Below are positions 53,450-64,000 of a stretch of DNA of 64,000 nt, piece after piece. The position numbers were made by a program, and so were the translations under genes. A model generated the notes under the pieces. The model was not told the DNA's origin and ran no database searches. It saw only the letters and a program-made list of their open reading frames with translations. Where the stretch lies: positions 465,239 through 529,238 of the forward strand of contig VXAA01003157.1 of assembly GCA_013399115.1 (NCBI GenBank), read 5' to 3'. This DNA is from Anseranas semipalmata (taxonomy: Eukaryota; Chordata; Aves; Anseriformes; Anseranatidae). The number at the start of each line of letters is the position of its first letter. Position 1 is the stretch's first letter.

Positions 53450-56400
53450 ATTTCTTTACTTGATTTGTATCTTTCATTTTATATTAATGTAGATAGTACA
53501 GTACATACAATGAGTCTGTGTTTGTATATTAGTCTAATGGACTTCTGGTCTTAAATTTTTACAAAAATGTTTTTATATTGCAAAATGATACACTATCACT
53601 GCATCTTTTCATGTAAGATACAGAGGTCTTTTTTTTTCTGGTTTCTCTTGCCTTGCTGTCCAAGTGAGGTATACACACGGAGGAAGAAAGTATCAAACTT
53701 CTATGTTGTCACTGCAGAATACCCCACATAGTCTAGCAGATGATTTAAGAACTGTTTTTCTGCAAGCTGACTAGACCAGTTTGTTTAGGAAAATGTGAAT
53801 AAAGACTGAATCTATTTAGTATTGCCAGAAAGATACTTTTAAAAGGAAAGGACAGAAGAGGAAGGTTACAACCAAAGCATATAGCAGTGGTCAGGGTAGG
53901 GGGAAGGTGACATGAAGCTGTCCACTCTACCCAGTTTTCCATTGTTTAATCAGTCTGGATTTTTTTCCGTTTTAACTCCACAATGATTAAACAAGTGCTC
54001 TTGGGCAGATAAACTATGCTCTCCTAGGGGGAAAAGATAAAGAAAAGGTACTGCTTCTTTTTACATTATAGAGAAGGAAAAAAAACCCTTCAAATTTGTG
54101 CCTAAGATTCTCATACGATTTATTGCTCGTACGTTTCTTACAGTTCTGGGAAAAGAAGTCATTGTATTGCTTCAATAGGAAGTAATTTGTGGGTTAGAGA
54201 TTAGAACAGTAGCATATTTCATTCAATCAAACCTTATGGATGTATAAGCAATCAATACATCCAAGATCTCAAACAGAGTAAGCAATGTCTTTTAAAGATT
54301 TATTGCTGTAGTAACAGCATATTTGCAGAGATAATAAGGGGCCATATGCCACTTCTGAACTGCACCTGCAGTTTGCACTGATGTCTGCTCAGGATGCACC
54401 TGGATGGGTGTAGTCTATATGCCCTCTGAAACTGAGGTCAGCCAAAATTATGTGTCCGGTTCAGTGCTCCATAAAGATTTTGTGACTTAAAAGGTTCCTT
54501 CCTTTCTAAACAGAACAGATCAAAGAGAAAATGACTGTAGTGGATATTATACTTGGTGGAGAGAAGCCATTACCATGAATTCTCCATCCCGCAGTTTTCT
54601 GACTCTTGGTCACACAGCTTGTGATTCCTGCTTTCTAAGCCTGCTGAAATAATTCATTTTCTCCCGAGCAGACTAATCCACTGAACAGTTAGTAACCTAG
54701 CAAGTCATATCTTTTTTTGTATATTTTCAGGAACCTCTCCTAGGTTGACTTCTTATTCCCTTCTTGGTTGTATCAAATACATTATATTTTATTCTCTGAG
54801 AAATGGAGATATGCTTTTCAGCACTTGATATGCTCAACATATATAATAAGAGTAAACTATCTTCATTTAATTTTGAACCTGGAAAGATCTGTTGACAAGT
54901 AGTCTGTCACATTCTGTCATTTTGCAGAAACTGTCATCCCGTATAATGACTCCTTATTAATACAGGAGGATGAATGCAGAAGCAGGTCATGTCTTCATAA
55001 TATTTAGTTTGTATAAACTTCAGGTGTCTTTTCCACTGAGATTATTCTTTCGTTGTTCCATTTGAATTCCTCGTGCCTCCATTGTCTTTCTAACTGGGTT
55101 TTCTGTTTCAGCGGATATTGTAATTGAGGGAAACTAAATGAACCCCCACTATCCCCATTTGTCTTTTAGGCAAGATAACCACTTACACAACTTTCAGTCC
55201 AATTTTGGTTACTGAAGCATTTTACTGGTTCTGATTAGTCCCACAGAGTGGGAGCATCCTCATCTTGTCAGTTCAGAAGAGTCATTAAAACCCGTGTAAG
55301 CTGTGGTGATGCATGAGCCAGGGGTATGTAAATTCCCTGTTAGTGAATGCATTCTTCATCCTGTCAATTTTTTGCTACCTGCTGTTAACTCTGTAGGTAA
55401 CCCAGTGCAGCTGATAGAGGAAACAATATAGAAAGCAGATTGGTTGTAAAGAAGTAACAGAGGTGATCCTTACACATTCATAATTAGGCTTCTTTGGAAG
55501 ACCTTGTAGTAAAAACGTTTTTTCCATCATTTGGATAAAGTAACAGAGGAATTAGCACAGCAATTAAGTCACACTACTTACTTAACGAGACATTTTAAAA
55601 TAGGAAGGGTTCAAATAAGATCTTTCTTTTCAGCCATTTTCATTTGTGCTGCTGGCACTCAGTACCTGAGGCTGTTCATCTGAGCTGACACTAGCCAGTG
55701 CAGTTCGAAGTATGATCTTCACGTGCATTTGAGCTGACCTTGAAGAATATCTCCATTGCAGCTGAATCAAGCAAATTACTTAACGTGTTTTTTTTCATTT
55801 GTTTAAAACTTGCAGTGATTTCAAACAGATTTTTTTTTCATACTAAATGCAAATACAAGCATAACTCTTCATGCACATTTCAGTTCTCAAAAGCCAACCT
55901 ATCAACTTGGCAGGAGGGTGATACTATATAATAGAATTCACTACAGAATCTCAACAGAGTTGGCTTTAATATAAAAATATTTGACAATACTTAAACTTGA
56001 ATCTTGATACAATTTTAATTATAAGAAGAAAAAAATGTATTTAAACTGATTAGTATTACCAATGTGCATAAATTAACTGTGATTTTTTTCTCAGTCCAAA
56101 TCATTTTCCAAAAGCAAGGCCATTTTGCAAGTACCTGCCAATTTTCATGTAAATTTGTTCATTGCTCTAGTAATGAACATACCAGCTGCATTGTAATGTC
56201 CTCTCAATAATATTTCAGTAAGTACATATATTAAATCAAGATGTTTAATTCTGTTTCAAAAAAGTAAAGTCAAACTTTTTTTTAGTTACTTAAACTCAGA
56301 AATTGTGGGGGTTAAATGCCATCAACAACATGATCAACAAATCTAACATTATTAATCTTTTCATCAGTGTGCAGAACAGTTTTTACACTTAATTAGACTT

Positions 56401-59400
56401 CTGGTATTGAAAACTAAATTCAGTACTGTAGGAAAACAAAAGGTATTATGCTAAAGCCATACCATGTTCCCATATTTTTCTTTGTAGTAGTACATGTCTA
56501 AGAAGCAGCAAATGGACTATTTAGGTTATTAGGTTAATTTCTACCCAAAATCCTAAAGACAATATGTTTTTTAGGATTGTTATTGTATAAAATGTTTCTC
56601 ACATTGTTTTTGTATGTCAGCTCAGACAGCTGCAATAATCTGTCTCTGTTGACAGTATGAAATAGCGCTGGCATTCCTTCAATGTCACCATTTATTTCTA
56701 AGAGTAAAGACTGAATGGAGTTGGTTTGCCTCACTATAGGCATCTGATATGGTAGCAATTGCTGTAGGCATTTTTACAGATCAGACAAACGAAACAGTGA
56801 AGATCTCTGCCTTTCTAAAGAGACAGCCTAAGGCCAGTCGGGTTGCTCAGTTTTAAGTGTCTATAGATATCGGTACTCGGGCAACTCAGTCCCACCTCCT
56901 CACCGAGTCATAGTCAAGGTTCCCAAATCGTACCTATTCATTATCTAATAACTGCTCACTGTTTTTGAATGATAATATGTTTGTATGCGGCAAAATTTGG
57001 CAGTGGTATGCGAGACCACTTTTGGTTGCTTTAAAAATTGTTATTCGGTGTAACTGAGGTAGAATAAGACCCTTACATTTAAGTCTCTGCGTAGAACTAT
57101 ATTTTTCTGTAATAGGTACACCAGAAAGCCCTTCTGGGGCAGACATCAAATCCAGCTAGTTAAGCTGAGGAGGTACCTCAAAGGCTAGGAATGGCCACAT
57201 TTGTTTCTTTTCAAATCTTGCTTTGTTATCTGACTTTAAGCGGTGGAGGTCTCAGTACCGTGCTGGGCTTTCCAAGGTATCTATGCATTTAGAGGTTCCT
57301 GATGTTGGGAACCTTAAACAAAATAAATCCGAAGATTTGTTGATCTGCTAGAACACTGATGGGTATGTAGAAGACTTTAAAGTCTCAACAACTTACAGAT
57401 GTTTCACTTTTATTAATAAAATAGGCTCTTACCTAACTGACATTTTAACTTTATATTTCATCATTTCCAGGTCAAAACATCAAAATGTTGGCTAATAATC
57501 TGTTCAGAAATGTGTCATTTTTAATATACACCTTTATTTAAAGGCTGTCAGCAACGGGGTTTTCTCAATACATTCAATCCAATTTGTATCTGCACATTTC
57601 ATAAACTGTTATGCAAAAAAGTACTCCATCTTCAAGGTGGATTCTCCTTTACTAACTCTCTGATTGTGGGAAAAAAAAGAATTTACATCAGGAGTAGTAT
57701 CTGAATTAACAAAGCAAAACAAACAAGGAAATCTTTACCCTAAAGTGGACATAATGCTTTCTTTTGGTTTTCTCAACAGCTGTTACTTGCATCATAATCT
57801 CTCATATAGAACAAAAGTTAGGTTTTCCTTTGTGGGTCAATACACTGAGAATGAGATATTTGGCTATTGCAGCTTGAACATAAGAATGAGAAAAATGAAC
57901 GCTTTGCTTATTGATTTTCACCCGTTCAAGTGGTTTCTCTTTCTCTTACTTTTTAATGTCTGTCAAAAAGCTTAGTTATTTTGTAGTGCTTTATTGAGGT
58001 CTATAGGCAGCTTGTTTGTAGAGGCGTCGTACTTTAAGACCATATACCGCAGAGAATATATGACACTACTTAATGGGCTGTCTCAGAATAGAAATGAATA
58101 GTATAGAACTGGCAAGCTTTATATATTACACACATTGCACTTTATATATTGTCATATTGTTGTATGTTTAGACACAAAAACAATTTTCAGAGTAATACAA
58201 TGTATACATATATTGTAAAGTATTTCTTATAGTTTCTTGTAAGTCATTGAGTTATTAATTCAGTATAGCAGAGACTTTCTCAGTAGAGCTGTGCTAGCTT
58301 CTCTTTAGAAGATCCAGCAGCATAAAACTACTGCTACTGTAGCTTGTAGTGACCTGCCCTATCAGTAATTTGTTTTCCAGAAGATGAAAATTGGTTTTCC
58401 TCTTATCTGTAATGATCCTCATACACACCATGAGTGTACAGTGATGCTACTAGTGCAGAACTATGCAATCAACACTTTTCTGAGCATCATCCTAATGACA
58501 GTGTGGTGAAGGGTTTTGCCTGTCAGAATTATATCTTTTATGTTTAATACTATAGGCTGATTGAGGGTGGCTTTTTTATTCTCTTCACTACAGATTTGTT
58601 TTCTTCTTACTTGTTTCAGATTCCTAGTAGCGTTAAAACTTAACGAGCATTTTTTAAACATTTTGGGTATGTTCAGAAAAAATGCAGTACGCAATTCTGA
58701 TGATTATCACCTGCTTGCTAACCTGTAAGGTTGTTTCATGTAAAGACAATTTCCATGAAAGTCATAAAGATTAGCATATGAAAGTAAGAAAGGGCAATAT
58801 AAATCTCAAGCAGCATGCTTTACAGGGTTCGGCCTCTGCTTAAAAACTTTTTGATTAATACTCAATGTTTGATTTCTTTTGTTTGTCTTAAAATAAGTTT
58901 GTCTGTGATTTTTAGTTTGAAATAATTATCATTATTGAATTGTTTCTTAAAACCACTCTATATTGCACATACTTCCTTTTCTAAAATACTTACATTATAA
59001 GGTTGTGACCCTTCCGTTGTAACCAACTGGACTATAAATGCATCCTTAAAAAGCTTCATCCACTTCACTGTGAGTTCACACTGGATGTGTACTACATTCT
59101 AATATTGAGTTTGAATCAGAAACAAATATCTAGGAGGAAGAAAATTCAGAATTCAGAAACAGAAACACATCATTCCAGTATTTTCTAAAACAGCAATATA
59201 GCATATACCCAAATTTATAAAGGAAAAAAAAAAGAACATTCAAAAATCAATCTTTGTATATGCTGCCAGCTGTCTTCCCATGCAGAAAGGAGGGAAAGAA
59301 AACAGGTGTTTGGAAAACATGGATTAGAAAATGAATTAGGTAGACCCAGTGTCCGTGTATATATTGTTCATATATACTTTTAACATCAGTAGACACTTCT

Positions 59401-59439
59401 CAGTGAGTGACCTGTTTCCTGTTTCTCAGAGAGGAGATT

Positions 59440-59454
59440 AAAAAAAAAAAAAAA
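59440..59454 (+). repeat. A15 homopolymer
   Basis: Fifteen A residues directly upstream of the GC-rich patch. No AATAAA or retroposon 3' end was seen before it. Confidence 0.85.
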
Positions 59455-59498
59455 GTTACGTTAAATAGAAAAGAGTCAGAGCCCAGCTGGGAGACAAA

Positions 59499-59533
59499 GG
59501 GGGCTGGGGCAGGGCTGCAGAGGGGCTGGTGGG
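59499..59533 (+). other. Putative G-quadruplex motif
   Basis: Five G-runs of at least three (59499-59503, 59506-59509, 59512-59514, 59522-59525, 59531-59533) are separated by loops of 2, 2, 7 and 5 bases, meeting the usual G3+N1-7 rule. It would form on the + strand and so in the KHDRBS2 pre-mRNA. An N lies four bases downstream. Confidence 0.7.
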
Positions 59534-59850
59534 AGTNGAGTCACTGCGAAGGTAGGAGGGCATTAAGAGGAGGAACAGGAGCTGAGCTGTGGTTGAGTAG
59601 GCCTTGTGGGAGAAAGTGAACATCCAAATGGAAGTCGTACACTGGGATGTGAGCCTCTGGAGTATATGAGTGGATTTTTAGACTCAGCAGTCTTTTTTTT
59701 TTTCCTGGAGGTTAGTTTCATCCCCTTATTCCAAGACAGTATCAGCTATATACTGATCAGTACTTACTGATGGTTGCCTATTGTAGTCTTAAAAATAATT
59801 TTGTTCTACTAAATCCTGCCTTCTTCAGTGCACAGGATGTCATGTGCATT

Positions 59851-60158
59851 GGCCCAGGGTGCCAATCTCTTCTCCCTGGTGACCAGCAATAGGCCGAGGG
59901 AATGGCATGGAGCTGCGACAGGAGCAGTTCAGGCTGGATATCAGGAAGAGGTTGTTCACCAAGAGGGTAGTTGGGCACTGGAACAGGCTCCCCAGGGCAG
60001 TGGTCATGGCACCGAGCCTGCTGGAGTTCAAGAAGTGTTTGGACAATGCTGTCAGACATAGGGTCTGATTTTTGGGTGGTCCTGTGTGGAGCCAGGAGTT
60101 GGACTCGATGATCCTTGTGGGTCCCTTCCAACTTGGGATATTCTATGATTCTATGATT
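59851..60158 (+). mobile_element. CR1 LINE 3' fragment, best preserved copy
   Basis: Runs from the CCAATCTCTTCTCCCTGGTG block through GGGAATGGCATGGAGCTGCG, CAGGCTGGATATCAGGAAGA, GGAACAGGCTCCCCAGGGCA and GGAGTTGGACTCGATGATCC to the terminal TTCTATGATT-CTATGATT units ending at 60158. It has low apparent divergence and is probably the youngest CR1 in the window. It is sense to KHDRBS2. The overlapping frames at 59778-60131, 59828-60061 and 59840-60046 are shadows of this copy. Confidence 0.95.
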
Positions 60159-61782
60159 AAACGTTATTCTAATTACTTAGTGTTTCTTTTTCTTCACATT
60201 ATCCAGTAAAAATCAAGTAGATGTTGAGAGAGGGTCAGAACTGCCACATTCTCCCATATTCTCACAGATTCTCATGTACCATTACCTCTTCTTTAATCTT
60301 GCTACATAATTTCGAAGTGTTGGGGTAGCTCTGAGTCATGCTTGGGAAACAATTCTTTTTACTCTAACTGTCAAGAAGGAACAGTCTTCCACTCCTGATC
60401 ATCCAGCTTCATCCCCTGCCAATCACTTCACCAACTTCATCATCCAGATGCTATTCTAGCATCTCCAGAGATCAATTTTTCAAATCCGTATTTCCACTGT
60501 GGTACCTTAAAGAGTATCTCAGACATCTTTGATAATATATCCTAACTTTGCCACTTAGCTAAGCCTTCCGAATAAGATGTTTCTAACCTGTATACATAAA
60601 AGGAAAGTAAACATAATGAAAAATAGGGTGTCTAGGAGGAAGAAAATGACTGAAATATTTTCCACTTATTAGAAACAACATACACTTTTAGAAGTCATAT
60701 GAGTACAGTTTATGTAACAAAATCTGGATGTTTGTTTTATTCAGCCTGAAATGTGAGGCATTCTACACACAGTTATCTGGTTGGTCAAAGAAGAGTGTCA
60801 AATGACAGGTGAATACTTTACAAATACTCTTGGTAGTTACTGAGGCATTACTATACAATCATTAATGAATCCGAGCAAAGACAGTTACATATGCAGTCAG
60901 CAAATCATTTTGAAAAGGTTTTCATAGAATGGTTGCTTTGTACAGAAACTGTTCTGATTACTGGTGTGAGGATTTTTGTGCAGTTGGTGAATATTTCTAA
61001 GGCTATGTATGAGTGACTATCCATCACTCCTATTGCTTAATTGGCAGATATAGCCCTTTTTCACTATACTCTGATTAAAAAAAAGTGGAAAAATAATAAT
61101 GGAAAAAATCAAATTTTTATTAAAAACCATTAAAATGAAAAGCTGCCTGATTACATTCTTTCCTTTAGTTGATTACCATAAGTGAATAAAAATAACAGAG
61201 CATATGCAATTTTTTCTGTCAAAACCTCTACATCACTATTGCCTGAAAAGGTGGTAACTGCTTTGTTTTGTTGCATACTTTTGCAAATGTGGAGTACTTA
61301 ATTAGTTATACATTAAAAACATGTCTATCACACAGTAAATATCTAAACCATTATTAAATAAAGGTAATGGATAAGAAGTCAAAATGTTATTGCAACAGTT
61401 CGTCGTATGGTGTAGACAATTTAATTTATTCTCCATTCCCCACAAATCAAGCTATATTAATCGCAACATTCCAAATAATATTTTGTATAGTTATACTTTG
61501 GTGTGGTGAAATATGTGGTAAGTACCTCGGAATTATGTTTTTGATTTTCAAGTCTGTATGATGCACATTGTTTTTCATCTGAGGATTGCAGTACATCAGA
61601 TCCTGGTCTAAACAGAAATTGGAAGATAGACTTAAATGACTCTGCCTGTAGCACCAGTTTAGTTATCAATCATAGAGGAATATATTTTTTTTAAGTTATA
61701 CCTTACTGTAAAAATATGCTACATAATGGAGAATGATGATGGAAGGTTAGACAATAAACAGAATAGCCTATTAAGTTAAAGG
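60159..61782. other. Intronic sequence, no recognised element
   Basis: Unique AT-rich sequence between two CR1 copies. A GTAAGT at 61515-61520 follows an open frame (61367-61561), but no matching acceptor or recognisable protein was found. Confidence 0.55.
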
Positions 61783-61941
61783 GAGGGGAAGAGAGGTTGG
61801 AGTCTCCATCCTTGGAGATATTCAGAAGCCATCTGCACATGGTTCTGGGCAAGTGGCTCTGGGTATCCTTGCTTGAGCAGGAGGGTTGGACCAGATGGAC
61901 TCCAGAGGTCCCTTCCAACCTCAACCATGCTGTGATTCTGT
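61783..61941 (+). mobile_element. CR1 LINE 3' fragment
   Basis: AGAGGTTGGAGTCTCCATCC, then CTTGGAGATATTCAGAAGCC, CTTGCTTGAGCAGGAGGGTT, GGACCAGATGGACTCCAGAG and CCATGCTGTGATTCTG follow the CR1 3' consensus. Only about 160 bases remain. The - strand frame at 61703-61984 is a shadow. Confidence 0.92.
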
Positions 61942-64000
61942 TAAAAAGATGAGGGATATTACCTACTGTAATTAATATATTCATAGACTGTAGATAGCGG
62001 GCACTGCCCTAATAAAAATTTGAACTATAAATTGTATCAGGGCATAGGATACTTCTTGAGTTCTTTCCCTAATGATTGAAGTCAACTGCAGCTTAAAAGT
62101 ATTCTTTTCAATTTCTTTAACAAGGATGGGATCTTTAGTTTTATTTGCTGTACAGATAAGAAAAAAGTGTGTGAGAGCACTGTTACAAGATACTTGTATT
62201 GCTTAAATGGTGCCCAAATATAGTATTTTAAAATTATTCACAATATTTGATGGGTTTTTGTTTGCTTTGTGTTTTCTCCCTCTGCTGCATAAGGATAAAC
62301 AACCCCACACCCCACTGGAGCATTTACAGAAACATAGGATTCAGTTCTAGTGAACTGGAGTCTAAAAATCTAGAAAGAGTAGAAGAAGAGAACATATACA
62401 TCAATAACATATAATTATCACATAAAAATGGTAGATTGCTTTGTGAACAATGATGAACATGCTGGACATTCTACAATGTTCTTCCTTTGGCAAGGTAAAC
62501 ATCATCTCAGCACTTGGTATTGAGCCAGACTTAAACATGGAGTGCAAGGGGTTGGTAGAAGCAAGTAAGAGAAAAATGGCTACTACTGTGCTCTTCAGTG
62601 TTTTCCTTGCTTTTGTTGCCTTAATCCCAGCCTCCAGCCCTGCTCCTGCCATTCTCATTACTTGTATTCTAAGGCTAAACAAGACCAAGGCATAGACCCA
62701 GACAAAAGAATTTGGTCACCCATACTTATAAATAGATAGAAAAGTCCCAAATGTGGTTTTGGTCCAAATCAACTAGCACTCTCCCAGGAATGCTTGAAAC
62801 TCTGTCCTTGCTCTGCCTAACTCGTTTCTAGGTGAGCCTACTCTTTGGTAGTCTTCTCAGTTATTTTAAGTCAGTGATTAAGCTATAATCATTGAAACGT
62901 TACCTTTTTCTATCTAGTAGACAATACACAATTAAGAAAAGTTGCTTAATTTTTAGGTTTGTTACGATTCTTGATACAGATACTAGTAGAGAAGTTATTA
63001 TAAAAGTAAGAGATATAGGGTACACATACACAAAATAATTATTTCTTTGAAAGGGGAAAATTGGTCCTCCATTCCAAATTATTCTCTATATTTCTTGATA
63101 AAATTCCTATTTTATTCTGAAATTTCTTCAAACTGAGACATTTAGGAAGTCTCAATTTAAGACAAAAAAAAAAAAAACAACCAAAACACAGCTAATGTAT
63201 TATTATAAATTAAGAGAAAATACAATCTAGCAACTGAGTAACAATATTTTTTGAAAAAGTATTCTCTGTGTGGAGTAATTAGTTCCCTGTTTTCTTGTCA
63301 ATGGTTTTTGGAAGAGGTGTTCTTTGTCTTATGGGAACATAAGATCAATTAACCACATACTCAGATTAGTACATAGGGCTGTCAGAAGAAAGAGTGATGA
63401 GATATTTTTAGACATTAAGAAAAGCTAAGTTGAACAATTTAGGCAAGTCATAAAATAGCTTTTATTGTTGCTGAGGGGTAAACATGCTGTGAGCTGTGGT
63501 AGGTACCCCTCTGACCCAAAGACATCCTTTCTTCAGCTCTGATTACAAAGTTTACAAAGAAAATCAAACATTATTTCTGCATGTTCTGTCTCATATTGCA
63601 GTAGCTTGTCCTCAGGGACAATAATAGTCACTAACAAAAATCACAAAGTCGGCAAAATGTGTTTTAATGCATACTCTGCCACATGTATTACAAGCTGACA
63701 TTAACAAAGTTCATTTGTGTAGAGCTCCAGACCTTGAATTATCTCTTTGTGAACATGCAAAATGTAATATGCCATAGAGTTATGAAGTTTGCCTGGGTGG
63801 TTTTTGATGAAATAGGCTCACCTAGAAACGAGAGCTACTGAAGCCATATTAAAGAAAGCTCTGCTATTTTTTTTTTTTTTTAAAAAAGATTAACCTTTTG
63901 TTCTCAGTTTTTACTAATAGCTGTTCATTTCTTTTTTAATTGAGGATGTTGGGATATGTGCAAGTTTGAGCACTAGAAGAATATACTGAACTTCTTAGGT
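61942..64000. other. Intronic sequence to the right edge
   Basis: AT-rich unique sequence, with one short block open on both strands (62401-62695) and T/A homopolymers at 63163-63176 and 63867-63887. No exon or transposon was identified. Confidence 0.55.

Larger units (their letters stand above)
53451..59850. other. Intronic sequence with a GC-rich patch near its right end
   Basis: AT-rich unique sequence with no recognised transposon. An A15 run at 59440-59454 precedes a GC- and purine-rich patch (59478-59610) that contains the G-quadruplex motif and an N at 59537. Confidence 0.55.
28437..64000 (+). other. KHDRBS2: KHDRBS2 downstream intron (probably intron 2), partial
   Basis: No sequence encoding the next part of the KH domain (the FNFVGK...GPRG region) was found in the remaining 35.5 kb, so the intron runs past the right edge. 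Very long introns are known for this gene in other vertebrates. It contains five clear CR1 fragments, one doubtful one, a TTTTA microsatellite and a G-quadruplex motif, with otherwise AT-rich unique sequence. Two exon-like segments in it are described under findings. Confidence 0.8.

Noticed and set aside
53249..53554. Open frame of 101 codons rich in Phe, Tyr, Ile and Leu
   Set aside because: Half of it is the translated TTTTA microsatellite.
59778..60131. Open frame of 117 codons on - and two overlapping frames
   Set aside because: All lie within or mostly within the CR1 copy at 59851-60158 and reproduce the peptide pattern seen at 2806.
61367..61561. Open frame containing a strong GTAAGT donor at 61515
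   Set aside because: No convincing acceptor upstream and the hydrophobic peptide matches nothing I recognise.

Overview
This window is AT-rich, gene-poor vertebrate DNA, almost certainly from a bird. The diagnostic signal is a set of CR1 (chicken repeat 1) LINE fragments on both strands, several still carrying the typical 3' end (tandem ATTCTATG-type units after a GGTTGGACTCGATGATCC-like segment). A retroviral LTR fragment lies at the left edge. The bird species cannot be named from what I see.

The only secure coding sequence is one 128-bp exon at 28309-28436 on the + strand. Its 42 complete codons read as the segment of KHDRBS2 (SLM-1, a STAR-family RNA-binding protein) that links the Qua1 dimerisation domain to the first strand of the KH domain. 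It has a consensus branch point, polypyrimidine tract and AG upstream and a GT donor downstream. I find neither exon 1 nor exon 3 in the window, so everything else appears to be KHDRBS2 intron: at least 28.3 kb of the upstream intron and at least 35.5 kb of the downstream intron.

Layout: LTR end (1-208); upstream intron with CR1 fragments at 2689-2945 (-) and 23401-23930 (-); the exon; downstream intron with CR1 fragments at 36798-36984 (+), 39877-40072 (-), 42622-42977 (+), possibly 50761-50810 (+), 59851-60158 (+) and 61783-61941 (+). There is also a (TTTTA)n microsatellite (53383-53449), poly(A) runs, small tandem duplications, a few strong inverted repeats and a G-quadruplex motif (59499-59533).

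The open reading frames longer than 60 codons look like chance openings or CR1 shadows. I see no CRISPR array, operon, tRNA, rRNA or new gene system. The most testable leads are two exon-like segments in the downstream intron whose frames match the phase of the KHDRBS2 exon (47543-47635 and 50249-50320), the G-quadruplex motif beside an ambiguous base, a 23-bp near-perfect palindrome (41418-41440), and a short block open on both strands (62401-62695).
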